Positions 36,808 through 48,095 of a stretch of DNA of 64,000 nt are shown one piece after another. How positions within the stretch are numbered: the first letter of the stretch is position 1; each line of letters begins with the position of its first letter. The translations under genes and the position numbers were made by a program. The stretch lies in contig NZ_JAKUKA010000001.1 of NCBI RefSeq assembly GCF_023156195.1, positions 1,984,001 to 2,048,000 on the forward strand, read 5' to 3'. This DNA is from Chitinophaga sedimenti. GTDB lineage: Bacteria; Bacteroidota; Bacteroidia; Chitinophagales; Chitinophagaceae. The notes beneath the pieces were generated by a model. It saw only the letters and a program-made list of their open reading frames with translations. It made no database searches and was not told the origin of the DNA.

Positions 36808-39800
36808 ATGAATTTTAACAAGACCAATAACATAGTAGGTTGGGTCGTTTGTATCATTGCCTGCTCGGTCTATCTTATGACAATGGAAGCCACCGGCAGC
36901 TTGTGGGACTGCGGTGAGTTTATCTCTGCTGCCTACAAAGTTCAAGTTCCCCACCCTCCCGGCGCACCTTTATTTGTGTTGATTGGCCGCTTGTTCACTA
37001 TTCCCTTCAAACCTTCTGAGGCCGCCCTGGGTGTAAACATTATGTCTGCCCTGTCCAGCGGCTTTACAATATTGTTCCTGTTCTGGACCATCACCCACTT
37101 TGCCCGCCGCCTCATGATCAAACCGGGAGAAACCATCTCCGGCGAGAAAATGGCCATAGTAATGGGCGCCGGTGTGGTAGGCGCGCTGGCTTACACGTTC
37201 TCTGATTCCTTCTGGTTTTCCGCCGTGGAAGGTGAGGTGTACGCCATGTCATCGCTCTTTACCGCCGTGGTTTTCTGGGCTATCCTGAAATGGGAGCACG
37301 AAGCCGATCAGAAATACGCCGACCGCTGGATCGTATTCATCGCTTACCTGATGGGCCTTTCCATCGGTGTACACTTATTAAACCTCCTCACCATTCCCGC
37401 GATGGTGATGGTATATTACTTTAAACGCGGTAAGGTAACCGGCTGGGGCACCTTCTGGGCCTTCGTGATCGGTTGTGTTATCACCGGCGCCGTGCAAAAG
37501 TTCGTGATCCAGGATACCATTAAAGTATCCGGCCTGATGGACGTATTCTTCGTGAATACGCTCGGCCTGCCGTTCTTCTCCGGTTTCACCTTCTACTTCG
37601 TGGCTATTGCCGCCATCATGATCTACGGCTACAAAAACCCGAAATTCGGCCTGTACGCCCCGCTGATCCTCGTGGCTTCCGTAGTGCTCATCCCTGCTTT
37701 CGCGGCGGGCGACAAAGGTATCATCCGCATTTTCCGCGTGCTCATAGCCGGTATCGTGATCATGATCCCTTACCTGTTGCGCGTATTCGACGTTAAAATA
37801 AATGCAGAAGGCCTGAAACACGCGGTAAGACTGACAACCTCGTCTATCATCTTCCTGCTGCTGGGTTATTCCACTTATGTTACCACCATGATCCGCTCTA
37901 CGGCTAACCCGTCGGTAGACATGTATAACGTAGACAACCCGATTTCCCTCGTAGGTTACCTGGGTCGCGAGCAATATGGCGACTTCCCGCTGGTATACGG
38001 CCGGTATTCACCGCCACACCGACCGACTGGGTGGAAAAAGGCAACGTTTACGCCCGCGGCAACAACGGTAAATATGAAATTGCCGGTAAGAAAATGGAGC
38101 CCGTATACGCTTCCAGCGACAAAATGCTGTTCCCCCGCGTTTGGGACGCCAGCAATGACCAGGGTCACGCGGACTACTACCGCGCCTTCACGGGCCTGAA
38201 AGAGGGCGAAAAGCCTTCTTTCGTGGATAATATCGACTTCTTCCTCCGTTACCAGGTCAACTTTATGTACCTGCGTTACTTCGCCCGGAACTTCGTGGGT
38301 AAACAGAATGACACCCGGGGCTTCGGCAACGTTCGCGACGGTAACTGGATCAGCGGCATTGCGCCGATCGATAACTTCCTGTATGGCGACCAAAGCACCA
38401 TGCCGGACAGCCTGAAAAATAACAAAGCACGTAATACCTTCTACTTCCTGCCGCTGATTCTTGGTCTGGTCGGCTTCTTCTACCATTACGCCCGCCACCG
38501 CAGGGATACCCCTGGTGGTGTCGCTCCTGTTCTTCTTTACGGGGCTGGCGATCGTAGTATACCTGAACCAGGCGGGCAACCAGCCGCGTGAACGTGACTA
38601 CGCCTTCGTGGGCTCCTTCTACGCCTTTGCGATATGGATAGGCCTCGGGGTAATGGGCCTGTACGACTGGCTGATACGCAAAGCGAAGGCAGCCAAGCTG
38701 GCCGCTCCCGTTGCGATCATCGTGAGCCTGCTGGCGGCGCCGGTACTGATGGGTGCCCAGGGATGGGACGACCACGACCGCTCGCAGAAACTGCTGGCGC
38801 GCGACGTTGCGAAAGATTACCTCGAGTCCTGCGATAAAAACGCTATCCTCTTCACCGTGGGTGATAACGATACCTACCCGCTGTGGTACGCCCGGAAGTG
38901 GAAGGCATCCGGCCGGATATCCGCGTAATCAACCTCAGCCTGCTGGGTGTTGACTGGTATATCGAGCAGCAACGTAAAGCCGTAAACGAAAGCCCGGCCA
39001 TCCCGATGAGCTGGACACCTGACAAATATCGTGGTGAAAACCGCAACTACATTCGTTTCTATGATGCAGGCATCTTCCCGCAGGATAAATTCTACAACCT
39101 GAAGGAAGTAATGAACTTCATGGGCTCCGACGACGACCGCTTCCGTGCAGGTACGCAGAATGGCGACAGGGTGAACTTCCTCCCTACCGACAAACTGTTT
39201 ATCCCGGTTGATAAAGAAACCGTGCTGAAAAATGGTACCGTAGCGCCGGAAGACAGTGCGAAGATCGAAACTCAGCTGGGCTTTGTACTGAGCAAAAAGA
39301 TCCTGTACAAAAACGACCTGGCCGTATATGACATCATCGCCACTAACGACTGGAAACGTCCGATCTACTTTACCTCTCCGACCGACCTCGGCCTGGGCGA
39401 ATACCTCCGCGTAGACGGTCTGACTTACCGCCTGGTGCCGATCCGCAAACCTGCGAGCCAGGAATACCTGCCAGGCTTAACCGACCACGTAAACGTGCCG
39501 GTAGCTTACGACAACCTGATGAACAAGTTCGTATTTGGTAACGCCGATAAACCTGGCGTATACTTCGACGAACCGAACCGCCGTATGCTGCAGGGCATCC
39601 GCAACGCCTACACGAAAGTGGGTGTGGCGCTGGCTAAGGAAAGCGAAAAAGAAAAAGCGCTGAAGGTACTGAACCGCGCAGATTCTATGCTCGCTAACCC
39701 GAACTTCCCGTACGCGATGACTTCCCCGGGCAACGTACACAACATGTACTCCATGGAAGTAGCTTATGCTTACTACCTGGCAGGCGACCTGAAGAAAGGT

Positions 39801-40040
39801 AACGCTGTTAGTGCGGAAATAGAGAAAGACCTGAAACAGCAGATCGCCTACTACAGGGACTTGCCAGCTAACCGCATGACGAACGACCTGCAGGACGATG
39901 CCAATCGCGCACAGCAGTTCCTGGGCTACCTCGATGAGCTGAAAAGACAGTTCAACGGTCCGGCGCAGCAACCGCTCGAAGGCCAGGGTCAGTTTAACAC
40001 TGGCGCAGGCGCACCGGCCGCTGATACAGGAAAAAAGTAA
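36808..40040 (+). CDS. DUF2723 family multi-pass membrane protein (putative protein glycosyltransferase)
   Basis: Repaired length 1077. The family begins VYLMTMEATGSLWDCGEFISAAYKVQVPHPPGAPLF, a PMT-like lumenal loop with acidic residues. Membrane segments alternate to about residue 620 (GEVYAMSSLFTAVVFWAIL, LVVSLLFFFTGLAIVVYLNQ, RERDYAFVGSFYAFAIWIG), followed by a periplasmic domain with GDNDTYPLWYA and a C-terminal helical repeat tail. Indels: missing G at 38003-38004 and at 38894-38895 (both CCGG), and an extra C at 38509-38512. DUF2723 proteins are thought to be glycosyltransferases acting at the outer face of the inner membrane. Here it has its own promoter and terminator. Confidence 0.85.
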
Positions 40041-40062
40041 TCGTTAATTTAAGATAAAGGAG

Positions 40063-40094
40063 AAGCGAAGGTCGAAAGGCCTTCGCTTTTTTTT
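40063..40094 (+). terminator. Rho-independent terminator
   Basis: 9-pair stem AAGCGAAGG / CCTTCGCTT, loop TCGAAAGG, followed by a run of eight T. Confidence 0.85.
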
Positions 40095-40129
40095 GTATCT
40101 TCATCAGCATAAACAAAACCCTTTACCAA

Positions 40130-41216
40130 ATGAAACTGTATGTTAACCTGCGGGCGCTGAAGCGCGCTGCATTCGTTACTTTATGCTGCTCCCCTTTTAT
40201 CACGAAAGCCCAAAACACCTTTCCCACCACGACCGGGGAAATGCGGGAGTTGGCACGACAGCACCGATCACCGAATTCCGGTATCGGGTAACAGTAAACC
40301 GTTTTTAATGATTGCGCCGTTCAGCTATACCAGCTCCCCCACCGTACTCACTTCGCTTGGCGGCATCATCTTTAACCAGGAGAACATGGACAAATCTGCT
40401 GCTATACAGGGTGCGGTACCGGCAGGCTGGCATGTGCCCGGTATCCTGTTCAGTACTAAAACGTCCTGGGATATGCCCGGACCCGGTATGAAGGACTGGT
40501 ACGACCGGATGTTCATCCATCCCGGTGGCGACGTGGGCATTGGCACCATAACACCCGGCGAAACTTTCAACTCAAACCAGGCGGGCTTTCCCAGTTATAC
40601 GGCGGCAGACAGGGTATTGTCCGTAGCTTCTCCGAACTTACCGGTACTGGAGTTAAATCGCAGCAACACGACCGCTAACGGGGCAAAAATAGGCGCCATT
40701 TACTTTACCAACACCGCCAACCAGGGCGACGCACACCTGCAGGTGGCGGGCGTTTGGGCCGAGAATGTGAGCAACCCTGCCTATACCGGCGGCTCGGGAA
40801 GCAAACTGGTATTTATGACCAAGCAGTTAGGTGTTGGCACACAACATAAAATGACCTTCGATGAAACGGGCAACCTGAGCATTGGCACGTCTAACAGCAA
40901 AGGTTATAAACTGGCGGTAGATGGCACTGTGGGCGCACGTAAAGTAAAAGTATCGCAGGAAAGCTGGGCAGATTTCGTATTTGAACCGGGCTACCGCCTG
41001 CCTTCGTTGCCGGAGCTGGAACGCTATCTGCGTGAACACAAACACCTGCCAGACATTCCCTCCGCACAGGAAGTCAGCGAAAACGGCATCGATATTGGCG
41101 AGATGAACAAAGTACTCTTGCAAAAAGTGGAGGAACAGGCGTTATATATCATCGACCTGAATAAAAAACTGGAAGCCCTGACCGAACAAGTAAAGCAATT
41201 GCAGACAAGTCGTTAA
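40130..41216 (+). CDS. Tail-fibre-like secreted protein
   Basis: Repaired length 362. A weak signal peptide (LCCSPFITKAQ) leads to NVGVGT/VGIGT repeat motifs typical of phage tail-fibre-like proteins of Bacteroidota. The C-terminal module reads RKVKVSQESWADFVFEPGYRLPSLPELERYLREHKHLPDIPSAQEV and GIDIGEMNKVLLQKVEEQALYIIDLNKK. It ends in a coiled coil that probably trimerises. Two missing G were inferred at 40235-40238 and 40280-40281 (CCGG). No phage genes are near, so this is a cellular surface protein, not a prophage remnant. Function unknown. Confidence 0.7.
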
Positions 41217-41219
41217 AAG

Positions 41220-41248
41220 AAAGCGCCCCGGCGAAACCGGGGCGCTTT
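41220..41248. terminator. Bidirectional terminator hairpin
   Basis: Perfect 12-pair stem AAAGCGCCCCGG / CCGGGGCGCTTT with loop CGAAA, between convergent genes. Confidence 0.8.
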
Positions 41249-41268
41249 CCATGTATAAGAAGATAAAA

Positions 41269-42111
41269 CTAGAGGGCTTTCACCATTTCCCGCCAGTTTT
41301 TCACGCTTTCCCGTACTTCGGGTACGCTATTTTCCCAGTGGTACTCATATTCGGCGGAGAATACACCTTTGAAACCTTGCTTTTTCAGCTCTTCCAGTAC
41401 ACCGCGTACATTGCTTACGCCGGTACCCCAGATAACGTCGTGCGCTTTAGGCGCCTTTTCGTTCAGGTCTTTGAAGTGCAGGCTGTGGATGTGACCGTTC
41501 AGTTTCTGGATACACTCAACAGGATCGAGGCCCGAGCGAACCCAGTGACCAATATCAGCGCAGGCGCCCATCAGCGGGCTGCGGCCTTTAATAGCAGCGA
41601 GCACGGTATCAGGATGCCAATACTGGCTTGGTTTCGGGTGGTCATGGATCGCGATTTTGATCTGGTATTTGTCGCAGAGGCCGGAAACAACGTCCAGATG
41701 CTCCTTGCGCGGCTCAGCGGTAATGATGCCAATGCCCATGCCTTTAGCAAATTTGAAGGTCTGCTCCCACTCTTCTGCGTTGCGGGGGCCAACCACACCA
41801 AACGCCACCGCCTGTATTTTATGCTTTTTCAGGAGGGCGAGCACTTGTTTCTGCGTCGCTTCGTCCATATTAACATTCACTTTGCCTTCGATACCACCGC
41901 CGATGTTCTGGCCAGGGTACATTTCCACGTAGCTCAATCCACAGGAATCCAGCTTGTTAAGTGCTTCCGCCAGGGTAAAGCGGTTGAAGGTGTAAGATTG
42001 TGCGCCGAGTTTCCAACCCAGCTTTTTGGATGCCTTATCCTGGGCCTGTAACGTGGATGGACTGGCCCACAGTGCGCCGGCCAGCGCCAGGGCCAATGTC
42101 AATTTTTTCAT
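41269..42111 (-). CDS. Secreted sugar phosphate isomerase/epimerase-like TIM-barrel protein
   Basis: 280 residues, intact. A signal peptide (MKKLTLALALAGALWASPSTLQAQ) directs it to the periplasm. The xylose-isomerase-like barrel carries metal ligands: SYVEMYPGQN (Glu), IAIHDHPKPSQYW (His), ADIGHWVRSG (Asp/His), SLHFKDLNE (His) and FSAEYEYHW (Glu). The periplasmic placement of this fold is common in Bacteroidota 3-keto-sugar pathways, where it acts with Gfo/Idh oxidoreductases and DUF1080 hydrolases; such genes occur at 58593-60647 here, but not adjacent. The ATG at 42111 was chosen over one 9 bases upstream. Confidence 0.8.
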   Translation of the reverse strand: MKKLTLALALAGALWASPSTLQAQDKASKKLGWKLGAQSYTFNRFTLAEALNKLDSCGLSYVEMYPGQNIGGGIEGKVNVNMDEATQKQVLALLKKHKIQAVAFGVVGPRNAEEWEQTFKFAKGMGIGIITAEPRKEHLDVVSGLCDKYQIKIAIHDHPKPSQYWHPDTVLAAIKGRSPLMGACADIGHWVRSGLDPVECIQKLNGHIHSLHFKDLNEKAPKAHDVIWGTGVSNVRGVLEELKKQGFKGVFSAEYEYHWENSVPEVRESVKNWREMVKAL

Positions 42112-42164
42112 ACCGATCATGATGTTTAGAACTACAAAATAGCAGCTTTGAAGGATTAATGCAA

Positions 42165-42200
42165 CAAAAAAGCCCGCGCCGTGATGAACGGCAACGGGCT
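42165..42200 (-). terminator. Rho-independent terminator of the SusCD locus
   Basis: On the minus strand AGCCCG..GCCGT pairs with ACGGC.CGGGCT across a TCATC loop, then TTTTTTG. It ends the operon that finishes with the TlpA-like gene at 42223. Confidence 0.75.
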
Positions 42201-42222
42201 ATAGGGGAACAAAGGTTGGTTT

Positions 42223-43440
42223 TTACAATCCTGTTTTACCATTAACCATGTCTACCATCGCCTTAATTTCAGGGACGGCCTCGTGTTCCGACACAAACCC
42301 GGTATTCTTGAAACGAATTATCCCGTTTTTATCGATAACGAATTTTGTAGGCAGTAATTCGACGTTAAAGGCTTCGGTAACTTCGTTTTTACCACTGGTT
42401 TCATTTGTGAGATCCATGTAAAGATCGAAACGGTAGTGTTTATTGCTGAGCAGGCGTTTGGCTTCATCGGTGGCGGTTTTACTGCGCTCGGAGGTGTGGA
42501 TGAACATGAATACCACATTTGTATCCTTCGCGTAATAATCTACCGCGCGCTGCATGCCCGGAAACGATCCCACGCAGGGGATGCACCAGGTAGCCCAGAA
42601 GTCGAGGATCACGGTTTTGCCCCTAAGACTGGCCAGAGACACGGATTTCCCGTTTACGTTGGTCAGGTGAAAATCGGGCGCCGGCTGGTCCACTTTCATT
42701 TTGGACATCTTTTCTACTATGCGCTTTTGTTTTACAGCCACAGCGGAATCCAGTACCTGCTGAAAGCGGGCGTCATTGCCATACAGCTTTTTAACGCCGG
42801 CGAGGAAGTCTTTGCTCCGTTCTCCCGGCAGGAGCAGCAATTTGTTCGTTTCGGTCATCGCCTGTTCTTTATCGCCGGTAGCCATCAACGCGAGCGCATA
42901 CATTTCACGTTGTTCCGTTTTCCTGGCGCCTGCAAGTTTTGCGGCCGCTTCTTTATAAGCGCCTTTTTTATAAAGGATCACGCCATATTGCGTAACGAAG
43001 TAAGGCGTATAATCCGTCGCGAACTGACCGCTTCCGTTACTGGCGGCCACTTTACCTTCTGCATAAGGTTTGACGAGTTTTTCAGCTTCGGCCAGCTTGT
43101 TCTGTTCCGTCAGCGCTGCCGCGATCTGTAGCAAGGCGTCGTCTTTCCAACGGCCTGCCGCCATTTTATCGCGCCAGCTATTGGCTTTGGCAAAATTACC
43201 CGCATGCGCGAACGTCTCCACCAGATGGGCCTGCGAATAAGTCAATAATTCAGCGGTATTAGGTGCGTGTTCACGCGTAGCCACACGTTCCATGGTGATG
43301 ACAAGTGCCTCCATGCGCGCAGGTTCTGTTTCAGCTTTCACCGCGTTAAACAGGCCGGAGAAACTGGTATCCTGCTGCGCGAAGGTGCTGCCGGAGACGA
43401 GCAGGCCTGTTAACATTAATAGACATTTATTGCTTTTCAT
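42223..43440 (-). CDS. TlpA/ResA-like thioredoxin protein with N-terminal helical repeat region
   Basis: 405 residues, intact. A signal peptide ends GSTFAQQ. Residues 25-255 are helical with TPR-like repeats (YGVILYKKGAYKEAAAKLAGA). Residues 270-405 are a thioredoxin fold with VDQPAPDFHLTNVNGKSVSLASLRGKTVILDFWATWCIPC, including the redox pair Cys-Ile-Pro-Cys, and a cis-Pro in LLPTKFVI. Likely a periplasmic thiol reductase attached to the SusCD locus. It is the last gene of the operon and starts 8 bases after the preceding thioredoxin-type gene. Confidence 0.85.
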   Translation of the reverse strand: MKSNKCLLMLTGLLVSGSTFAQQDTSFSGLFNAVKAETEPARMEALVITMERVATREHAPNTAELLTYSQAHLVETFAHAGNFAKANSWRDKMAAGRWKDDALLQIAAALTEQNKLAEAEKLVKPYAEGKVAASNGSGQFATDYTPYFVTQYGVILYKKGAYKEAAAKLAGARKTEQREMYALALMATGDKEQAMTETNKLLLLPGERSKDFLAGVKKLYGNDARFQQVLDSAVAVKQKRIVEKMSKMKVDQPAPDFHLTNVNGKSVSLASLRGKTVILDFWATWCIPCVGSFPGMQRAVDYYAKDTNVVFMFIHTSERSKTATDEAKRLLSNKHYRFDLYMDLTNETSGKNEVTEAFNVELLPTKFVIDKNGIIRFKNTGFVSEHEAVPEIKAMVDMVNGKTGL

Positions 43441-43448
43441 GTTGATAT

Positions 43449-44513
43449 TTATATTTTGATGAGTTCCGCTAATTTATTGTGAAGCTGCTCGCCACGCAGG
43501 TTCCTGGCGAGGATGGTGCCATCCGGGCCGATCAGCAGGCAGCTGGGGATCGCGTGGATGCCGTAATAATCCAGCAATTCACTCTTCCGGTTATCCCGGT
43601 CGCGCAACTGCGTCAGGGCAGGCCGTCTTCTTTAACGGCCAGTTTCCATTTCTCCGCATCATCATCGATTGTGATGCTGAGCACAGTGAAGTTGTGATCC
43701 TTATATTTATTGTAGGCTTCCAATACGTTCGGGTTCTCCATCCGGCACGGCTTACACCAGCTGGCCCAGAAGTCGATCAGCACATACTTTCCACGATAGG
43801 ATTCAATGGAAACCGGGACGCCATTCAAATCATTACGTGTAAAGGCGATAATTTTTTTCCCCGTTGGCCGAGCGTTTTGAGATAGCTATATTTTCGCTGA
43901 ATTCTTTTCCCATTGCTGATGCTTTTATTCTTGGCGTGAGCATAGCATATAAATCCATTTGTTGCTGATGATCTTCCTGCATTTCCGTTAGCAGGAAAAG
44001 GCTGTAGTAACTGTCCGGATGCTTACGGATAAAGTCAACAGTGATCTTATGCCTCATCGCGGACGCTTCGCTCATAGCCATCTTCTGCACGGCTTTCGTA
44101 TCATGCGTGGTATCTTCCGCCATTTCCGCATACCATTTCCTCATTCGCAACATCGAGGTGTCCCACTGGCGATCGAACTTCTCCCGGTCGTCCTGTGTGG
44201 GGGTACCCGCCAGCGAAAAGCTCTTCATATCCGATGCGTCGCCGGTGATCCTGAGTTCCCCGGGTTCCACCCAGGTGCCAAACCCGTAGCGGCCTATCAT
44301 AATCGAGCGGCGGCCGGGTTCCTTATTTACTTTGATAACAGCAGCAAACTTCCCGTTTATTACCGGGATCGTGTCTGTGGTTGAATTCGTAGCCTTGTTA
44401 CCCATTACGTACACCGGGCCGGTGAGTCCCTTCACTTCACCCGATATTTTTAATGTCTGGGCATGCAAACTGCCCGCGAGCAACATTGCACCCGCTATAA
44501 AAAATGGTTTCAT
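43449..44513 (-). CDS. DUF4369-TlpA thioredoxin-like protein
   Basis: Repaired length 354. A signal peptide (AGAMLLAGSLHAQ) is followed by a DUF4369-like beta domain (LKISGEVKGLTGPVYVMGN), a helical linker, and an AhpC/TSA-thioredoxin domain with YVLIDFWASWCKPCRMENP (Cys-Lys-Pro-Cys) and GIHAIPSCLLIGPDG (cis-Pro). Two indels were inferred: an extra A/T in the run 43852-43858 and a missing base at 43616-43618. This family is common beside SusCD pairs of unknown substrate. It follows the PKD-like lipoprotein by 8 bases. Confidence 0.82.
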
Positions 44514-44521
44514 GCTTTTAG

Positions 44522-45943
44522 TTATTTTGTCCGATAAACGAGTTGTACAATCTCACCGAAACCGGTGAACTTTTTCACATAGGTATTATTGACGAAATTG
44601 CCTGTATTGTCCAGGTCAAAGTAATATACTTCGCCCGCTGCGCCGTTATTAGTACCCACCACCAGGCGTTTGCTGCTGGATCGCAGCATTTCAAGGTCTT
44701 TCACCTCGTAGCCTGCCGGCAGTGTGTATATCAGTCTTGAGCTGTTAGCCAGCATATCGTACAGATAAATTTTATTGGCCGCCGCATAGTACATATGCTT
44801 CAACATACTCGACGTTGCGAACGCCGTAGCGGCAGCGATATCCGGGCTGCTCCCAATTTGCTGGTTCATGGCAGGCACACCCGCTGCCAGCGAGTATAAA
44901 AACCGGTTAACACCATCGGTCATCACCAAATAAAACTCGGCGGAACTGGAATTAAATGGCCCCAGGTCTGCCGCTATCATCGTTTTACCGGTATTTGACA
45001 TGTCGAATGTAGCGCCCGTGGCGGTACCAGCAACCAGCAGTTCTCTTTCCAGGTAAGCGATCTGCATAAACCTTTTATATTTATTGTCATAAAAGTAGGT
45101 TGTATAATACGCGCTCGAGATTGGGTAAGGGAATAGTGTGTAGTCGCCGCTGAGCCTCGGTGAATAAGGACTTGTTACATCCATTGCGTAGAAGAGGGGG
45201 CCAAAACCAGCATACAACCCGTCGCTGTCCACGATGTACTGGTCGGCGAGCAGTTTGGTCAACCCATACCCTACTTTGGAATTAAACGACTTACCTTTCG
45301 GGAACATCGATGTGGTTGTACCGTTCTCAAACATATCGTTCGCCGTAAAACGATACGCGCCCTGGTCGGTAAAGAAGTAAATCAACGAAATGTCCCGTGC
45401 CAGGCCCGCTCCGACGCCAAGCACCCTGCCCGGATAATCTTTTTTATTGGCCGTGCCAATGGCATTCAGCATCAGCGTATCATCCGCACGGATAAACGAC
45501 AGGCGAGCGTTTCCGTCTTTATTATTGGCCACTATCCAGCCCTCATAAAACGCGCCGTTCACGGTAAGTCCGTATTGTATTTGTGATACCACGCCTGTAC
45601 TACCGTCTGTTACATCCAGTTGTACATAGTAAGTGCCTGGCGATAAGTTCACGACCGTTTTTAAATCTTTTTCGGTAGATAACTCAACGGCCTTTCCGGC
45701 GAGATAAGTACGCGGATATACGGTCCATTTGTAGTTCAACGTCGCGCCGGGCTTCGTCTGACGGATCTCCGTCACGATTCGCAAGGTATCGAACTGTGTA
45801 AGTGTAAATGAAGAATCTTTTGTTACTACCGATATTTTATTGATGTCGGTATGTTTGAAATCCTGCTCTTTCTGGCAAGCGAACAGCATTACCAGGGCGG
45901 ATGCGAGGGCGATATATAATCTATTGCGCATAGTCAGCTTCAT
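44522..45943 (-). CDS. PKD-like family surface lipoprotein
   Basis: 473 residues, intact. A lipobox (ALVMLFACQKE) gives a lipidated Cys. A PKD-like domain (LNYKWTVYPRTYLAGKAVEL, GTYYVQLDVTDGSTG) near 70-125 is followed by a seven-bladed-propeller-like region without known motif (LYAGFGPLFYAMDV, KIYLYDMLANSSRLIYTLPAG). It is found beside SusC/SusD and DUF4843 in many Bacteroidota. A role as an accessory surface binding protein is inferred from position. The ATG at 45943 could be shortened to MRNRLYI. Confidence 0.8.
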   Translation of the reverse strand: MKLTMRNRLYIALASALVMLFACQKEQDFKHTDINKISVVTKDSSFTLTQFDTLRIVTEIRQTKPGATLNYKWTVYPRTYLAGKAVELSTEKDLKTVVNLSPGTYYVQLDVTDGSTGVVSQIQYGLTVNGAFYEGWIVANNKDGNARLSFIRADDTLMLNAIGTANKKDYPGRVLGVGAGLARDISLIYFFTDQGAYRFTANDMFENGTTTSMFPKGKSFNSKVGYGLTKLLADQYIVDSDGLYAGFGPLFYAMDVTSPYSPRLSGDYTLFPYPISSAYYTTYFYDNKYKRFMQIAYLERELLVAGTATGATFDMSNTGKTMIAADLGPFNSSSAEFYLVMTDGVNRFLYSLAAGVPAMNQQIGSSPDIAAATAFATSSMLKHMYYAAANKIYLYDMLANSSRLIYTLPAGYEVKDLEMLRSSSKRLVVGTNNGAAGEVYYFDLDNTGNFVNNTYVKKFTGFGEIVQLVYRTK

Positions 45944-45949
45944 TTAATG

Positions 45950-46654
45950 TTAAAAAGTAACCCGGTTTCCTCTTTCATCAATCAGCGGCCCGTTTACGGC
46001 CTCATATGCCGCCAGTTCCGCGGCCAGTGTTACGGGCAAATTGTAATAACCGTCGTTACCGATCGCTTCGTAGGAAAAATCGGTCAATCCAGTTACCTGC
46101 ATCATAAACCTGAACCTGGTCACGCTGAACGAGCCGAATGCGCCGGAAACATCGGACCAATACGAAGGCTCTACGAATTGATTGCTCACGTTCAGGATAT
46201 ATTGTTTAATGCTGACGGTACTGCCAATCTCAATACCCGTTGCACCCTGTACAAAATCCTGGTTGGGCGACATTTCCAGCACGATGCGGAAATTCTGCGT
46301 AGTCATTTCCGGCGAGTTAAGTAATACCACCGGGTATTGAACGGTGATGGCCCCGGCCGGCACGGTAAATTCAGGCAATATGTAATCTTTACCTTCGCGC
46401 GCATTAGTACCCGCCACTGCATGCACTTTCAGCTTCCGGTCGTACGTAGCCGCCGGGCCAAGGATGCGCATTCTCAGCATCACCGTGTCCTTTTGCTTCT
46501 GTGTTAACGAAAAAGCAAATGAATAAGTGAGCGAATCTTCTTCATATTCACCGCGGTAAAAAGCGATGCCATTGTCGCCGGAATAAGTTTCCACTTTATC
46601 CTTTTTGCAGGCTATGGCGAGCACGATCATGCTGAGTAATATCCAATATTTCAT
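45950..46654 (-). CDS. DUF4843 domain lipoprotein
   Basis: 234 residues, intact. The lipobox LAIACKKD marks a lipoprotein. The body matches the DUF4843 pattern: IAFYRGEYEEDSLTYSFAFSL, GTNAREGKDYILPEFTVPAG and an immunoglobulin-like strand set. These proteins sit next to SusD in loci with a PKD-like partner; function unknown. It starts 14 bases after the SusD stop and the following gene starts 7 bases after its own. Confidence 0.8.
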   Translation of the reverse strand: MKYWILLSMIVLAIACKKDKVETYSGDNGIAFYRGEYEEDSLTYSFAFSLTQKQKDTVMLRMRILGPAATYDRKLKVHAVAGTNAREGKDYILPEFTVPAGAITVQYPVVLLNSPEMTTQNFRIVLEMSPNQDFVQGATGIEIGSTVSIKQYILNVSNQFVEPSYWSDVSGAFGSFSVTRFRFMMQVTGLTDFSYEAIGNDGYYNLPVTLAAELAAYEAVNGPLIDERGNRVTF

Positions 46655-46667
46655 GGTCTACAGTTTT

Positions 46668-48084
46668 TTAGTTATAAGTGGGATTGTACTCCAGTTCTGC
46701 GTCCGGAATGGGCAATACATATTTCGACAGGGCTATATCCGCCGTCATGAACTGCATGCGTACAACTTTTTTCCGCTTATAGTAAAAGAATAATTGTCCC
46801 TCCGCATAAAATTCCTTCTGGTACTCCTTCGTCAGCTCGTTATTGAAAACAGTCTGGGTGATGGTCGTTACCGGCAGTTCTGCCAGTCCGCGATTTTTAC
46901 GTACAACGTTCAGGAAAGCTGCACCTTCTGCAGGTGTTGCCGCGGCTTCTGCGAGGATATAATACATTTCAGACAATCTTATCACCGGCACCAGCTGGTC
47001 CAGCCTGACAGAATCCGGGGCGCCGGAAATAGGCGTAAAAGTTTGCCAGAACTTAGAAGGAAATGGCGCACCTCCGTCCTGTTCTATGCGATAAGCAAAC
47101 CGGAAATCAGAGCTTCCGCCGGCGGATGTTTCGTACAAAGTCGCGAAGTTAGCTGCCGTACGGGTTAAGCGCATCGAAGTATTACCAAAAAACCGGAAAT
47201 ACTGGTTTTCAGCCCAATCTTTTACCGTACGTACACGAGCCCCAAACAACAATTCCGACTTGTATATTCTATCGCGCGAGCCAGCGGTGGCGCTGGCCAT
47301 TGCGGGTATTACAAATGGAAATTTACCGGCATCCACCACTTCCTTTGCTGCTGCCGCAGCACCCGTTTTGTCACCGATGGTGATACGTACACGGGCTTCC
47401 AACCCTTTCACCGCGTAGTAGTTCATTTTGATGTTGCGGTTCGTGGAGCCTGTGATTACAGGATCAACGCCCTTCAGCAGTGCCGCCGCCTGATTTAAAT
47501 CATTCAGCACCGAGTCTACCAGTTCTTTCGAAGTAGATGGCACTTTGGAATATTGGTCCGCCAGTGTTTTATAAGGAATAGCTTTGCTGTTCATGCCGGC
47601 GGAATACTCGGGACCAAACACGCGATACAGGTCGAAATGCAGCAGGGCGCGGATCGCCAGCGCCTCGCCGCGGATCATGGCGTACGACTTATCAGTAAGC
47701 ACTGCTCGTTTGCGTGCCGTATTGATAATTACTTTATTGGCGCCGGCAATAGCGGTATAGGCCGTGCTCCACGTATTGTTCGTGTGGCCGATCACCTCCG
47801 AAGATGCATAATCCAGCAACCGCGTGCGAACGAGTGGTGCGCCGGTGGCGGATACCGCATAGTTCTGCGCCAGCGCGGACACGAAGCCCATGCTGAGGTT
47901 ATCGCCGTAAAGGCCGCGCTGTGCCAGTTGCGAATACACGCCCGTTAAAGCCTGCTGAAAACCGATCTCCGATTCAAATATCTGGTCTTCAGACAAGCTG
48001 GATTTCGGCGATACGTCCGGTATTTTTACAGCCGGAAAAGGCCAGGGACGTCATGAATACGATAGATATAACGAGTTGCTTCAT
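46668..48084 (-). CDS. SusD/RagB family outer-membrane nutrient-binding lipoprotein
   Basis: Repaired length 471. A lipoprotein signal (MKQLVISIVFMTSLAFSGC) is followed by KSSLSEDQIFESEIGFQQALTGVYSQLA, the SusD start. TPR helices follow (AIRGEALAIRALLHFDLYRVFG-like) and the C-terminal SusD-2 segment IRLSEMYYILAEAAATPAEGAAFLNVVRKNRGL. One extra A (plus-strand T run 48023-48027) must be removed to join signal and body. It forms the lid over the SusC channel encoded just upstream. No glycosidase is nearby, so the ligand may be a peptide or small molecule. Confidence 0.88.
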
Positions 48085-48095
48085 AATCATCATGT

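Noticed and set aside
40130..41216. Prophage remnant suggested by tail-fibre-like domain
   Set aside because: No capsid, terminase, integrase or other phage gene is near; this C-terminal module is common in cellular proteins of Bacteroidota.
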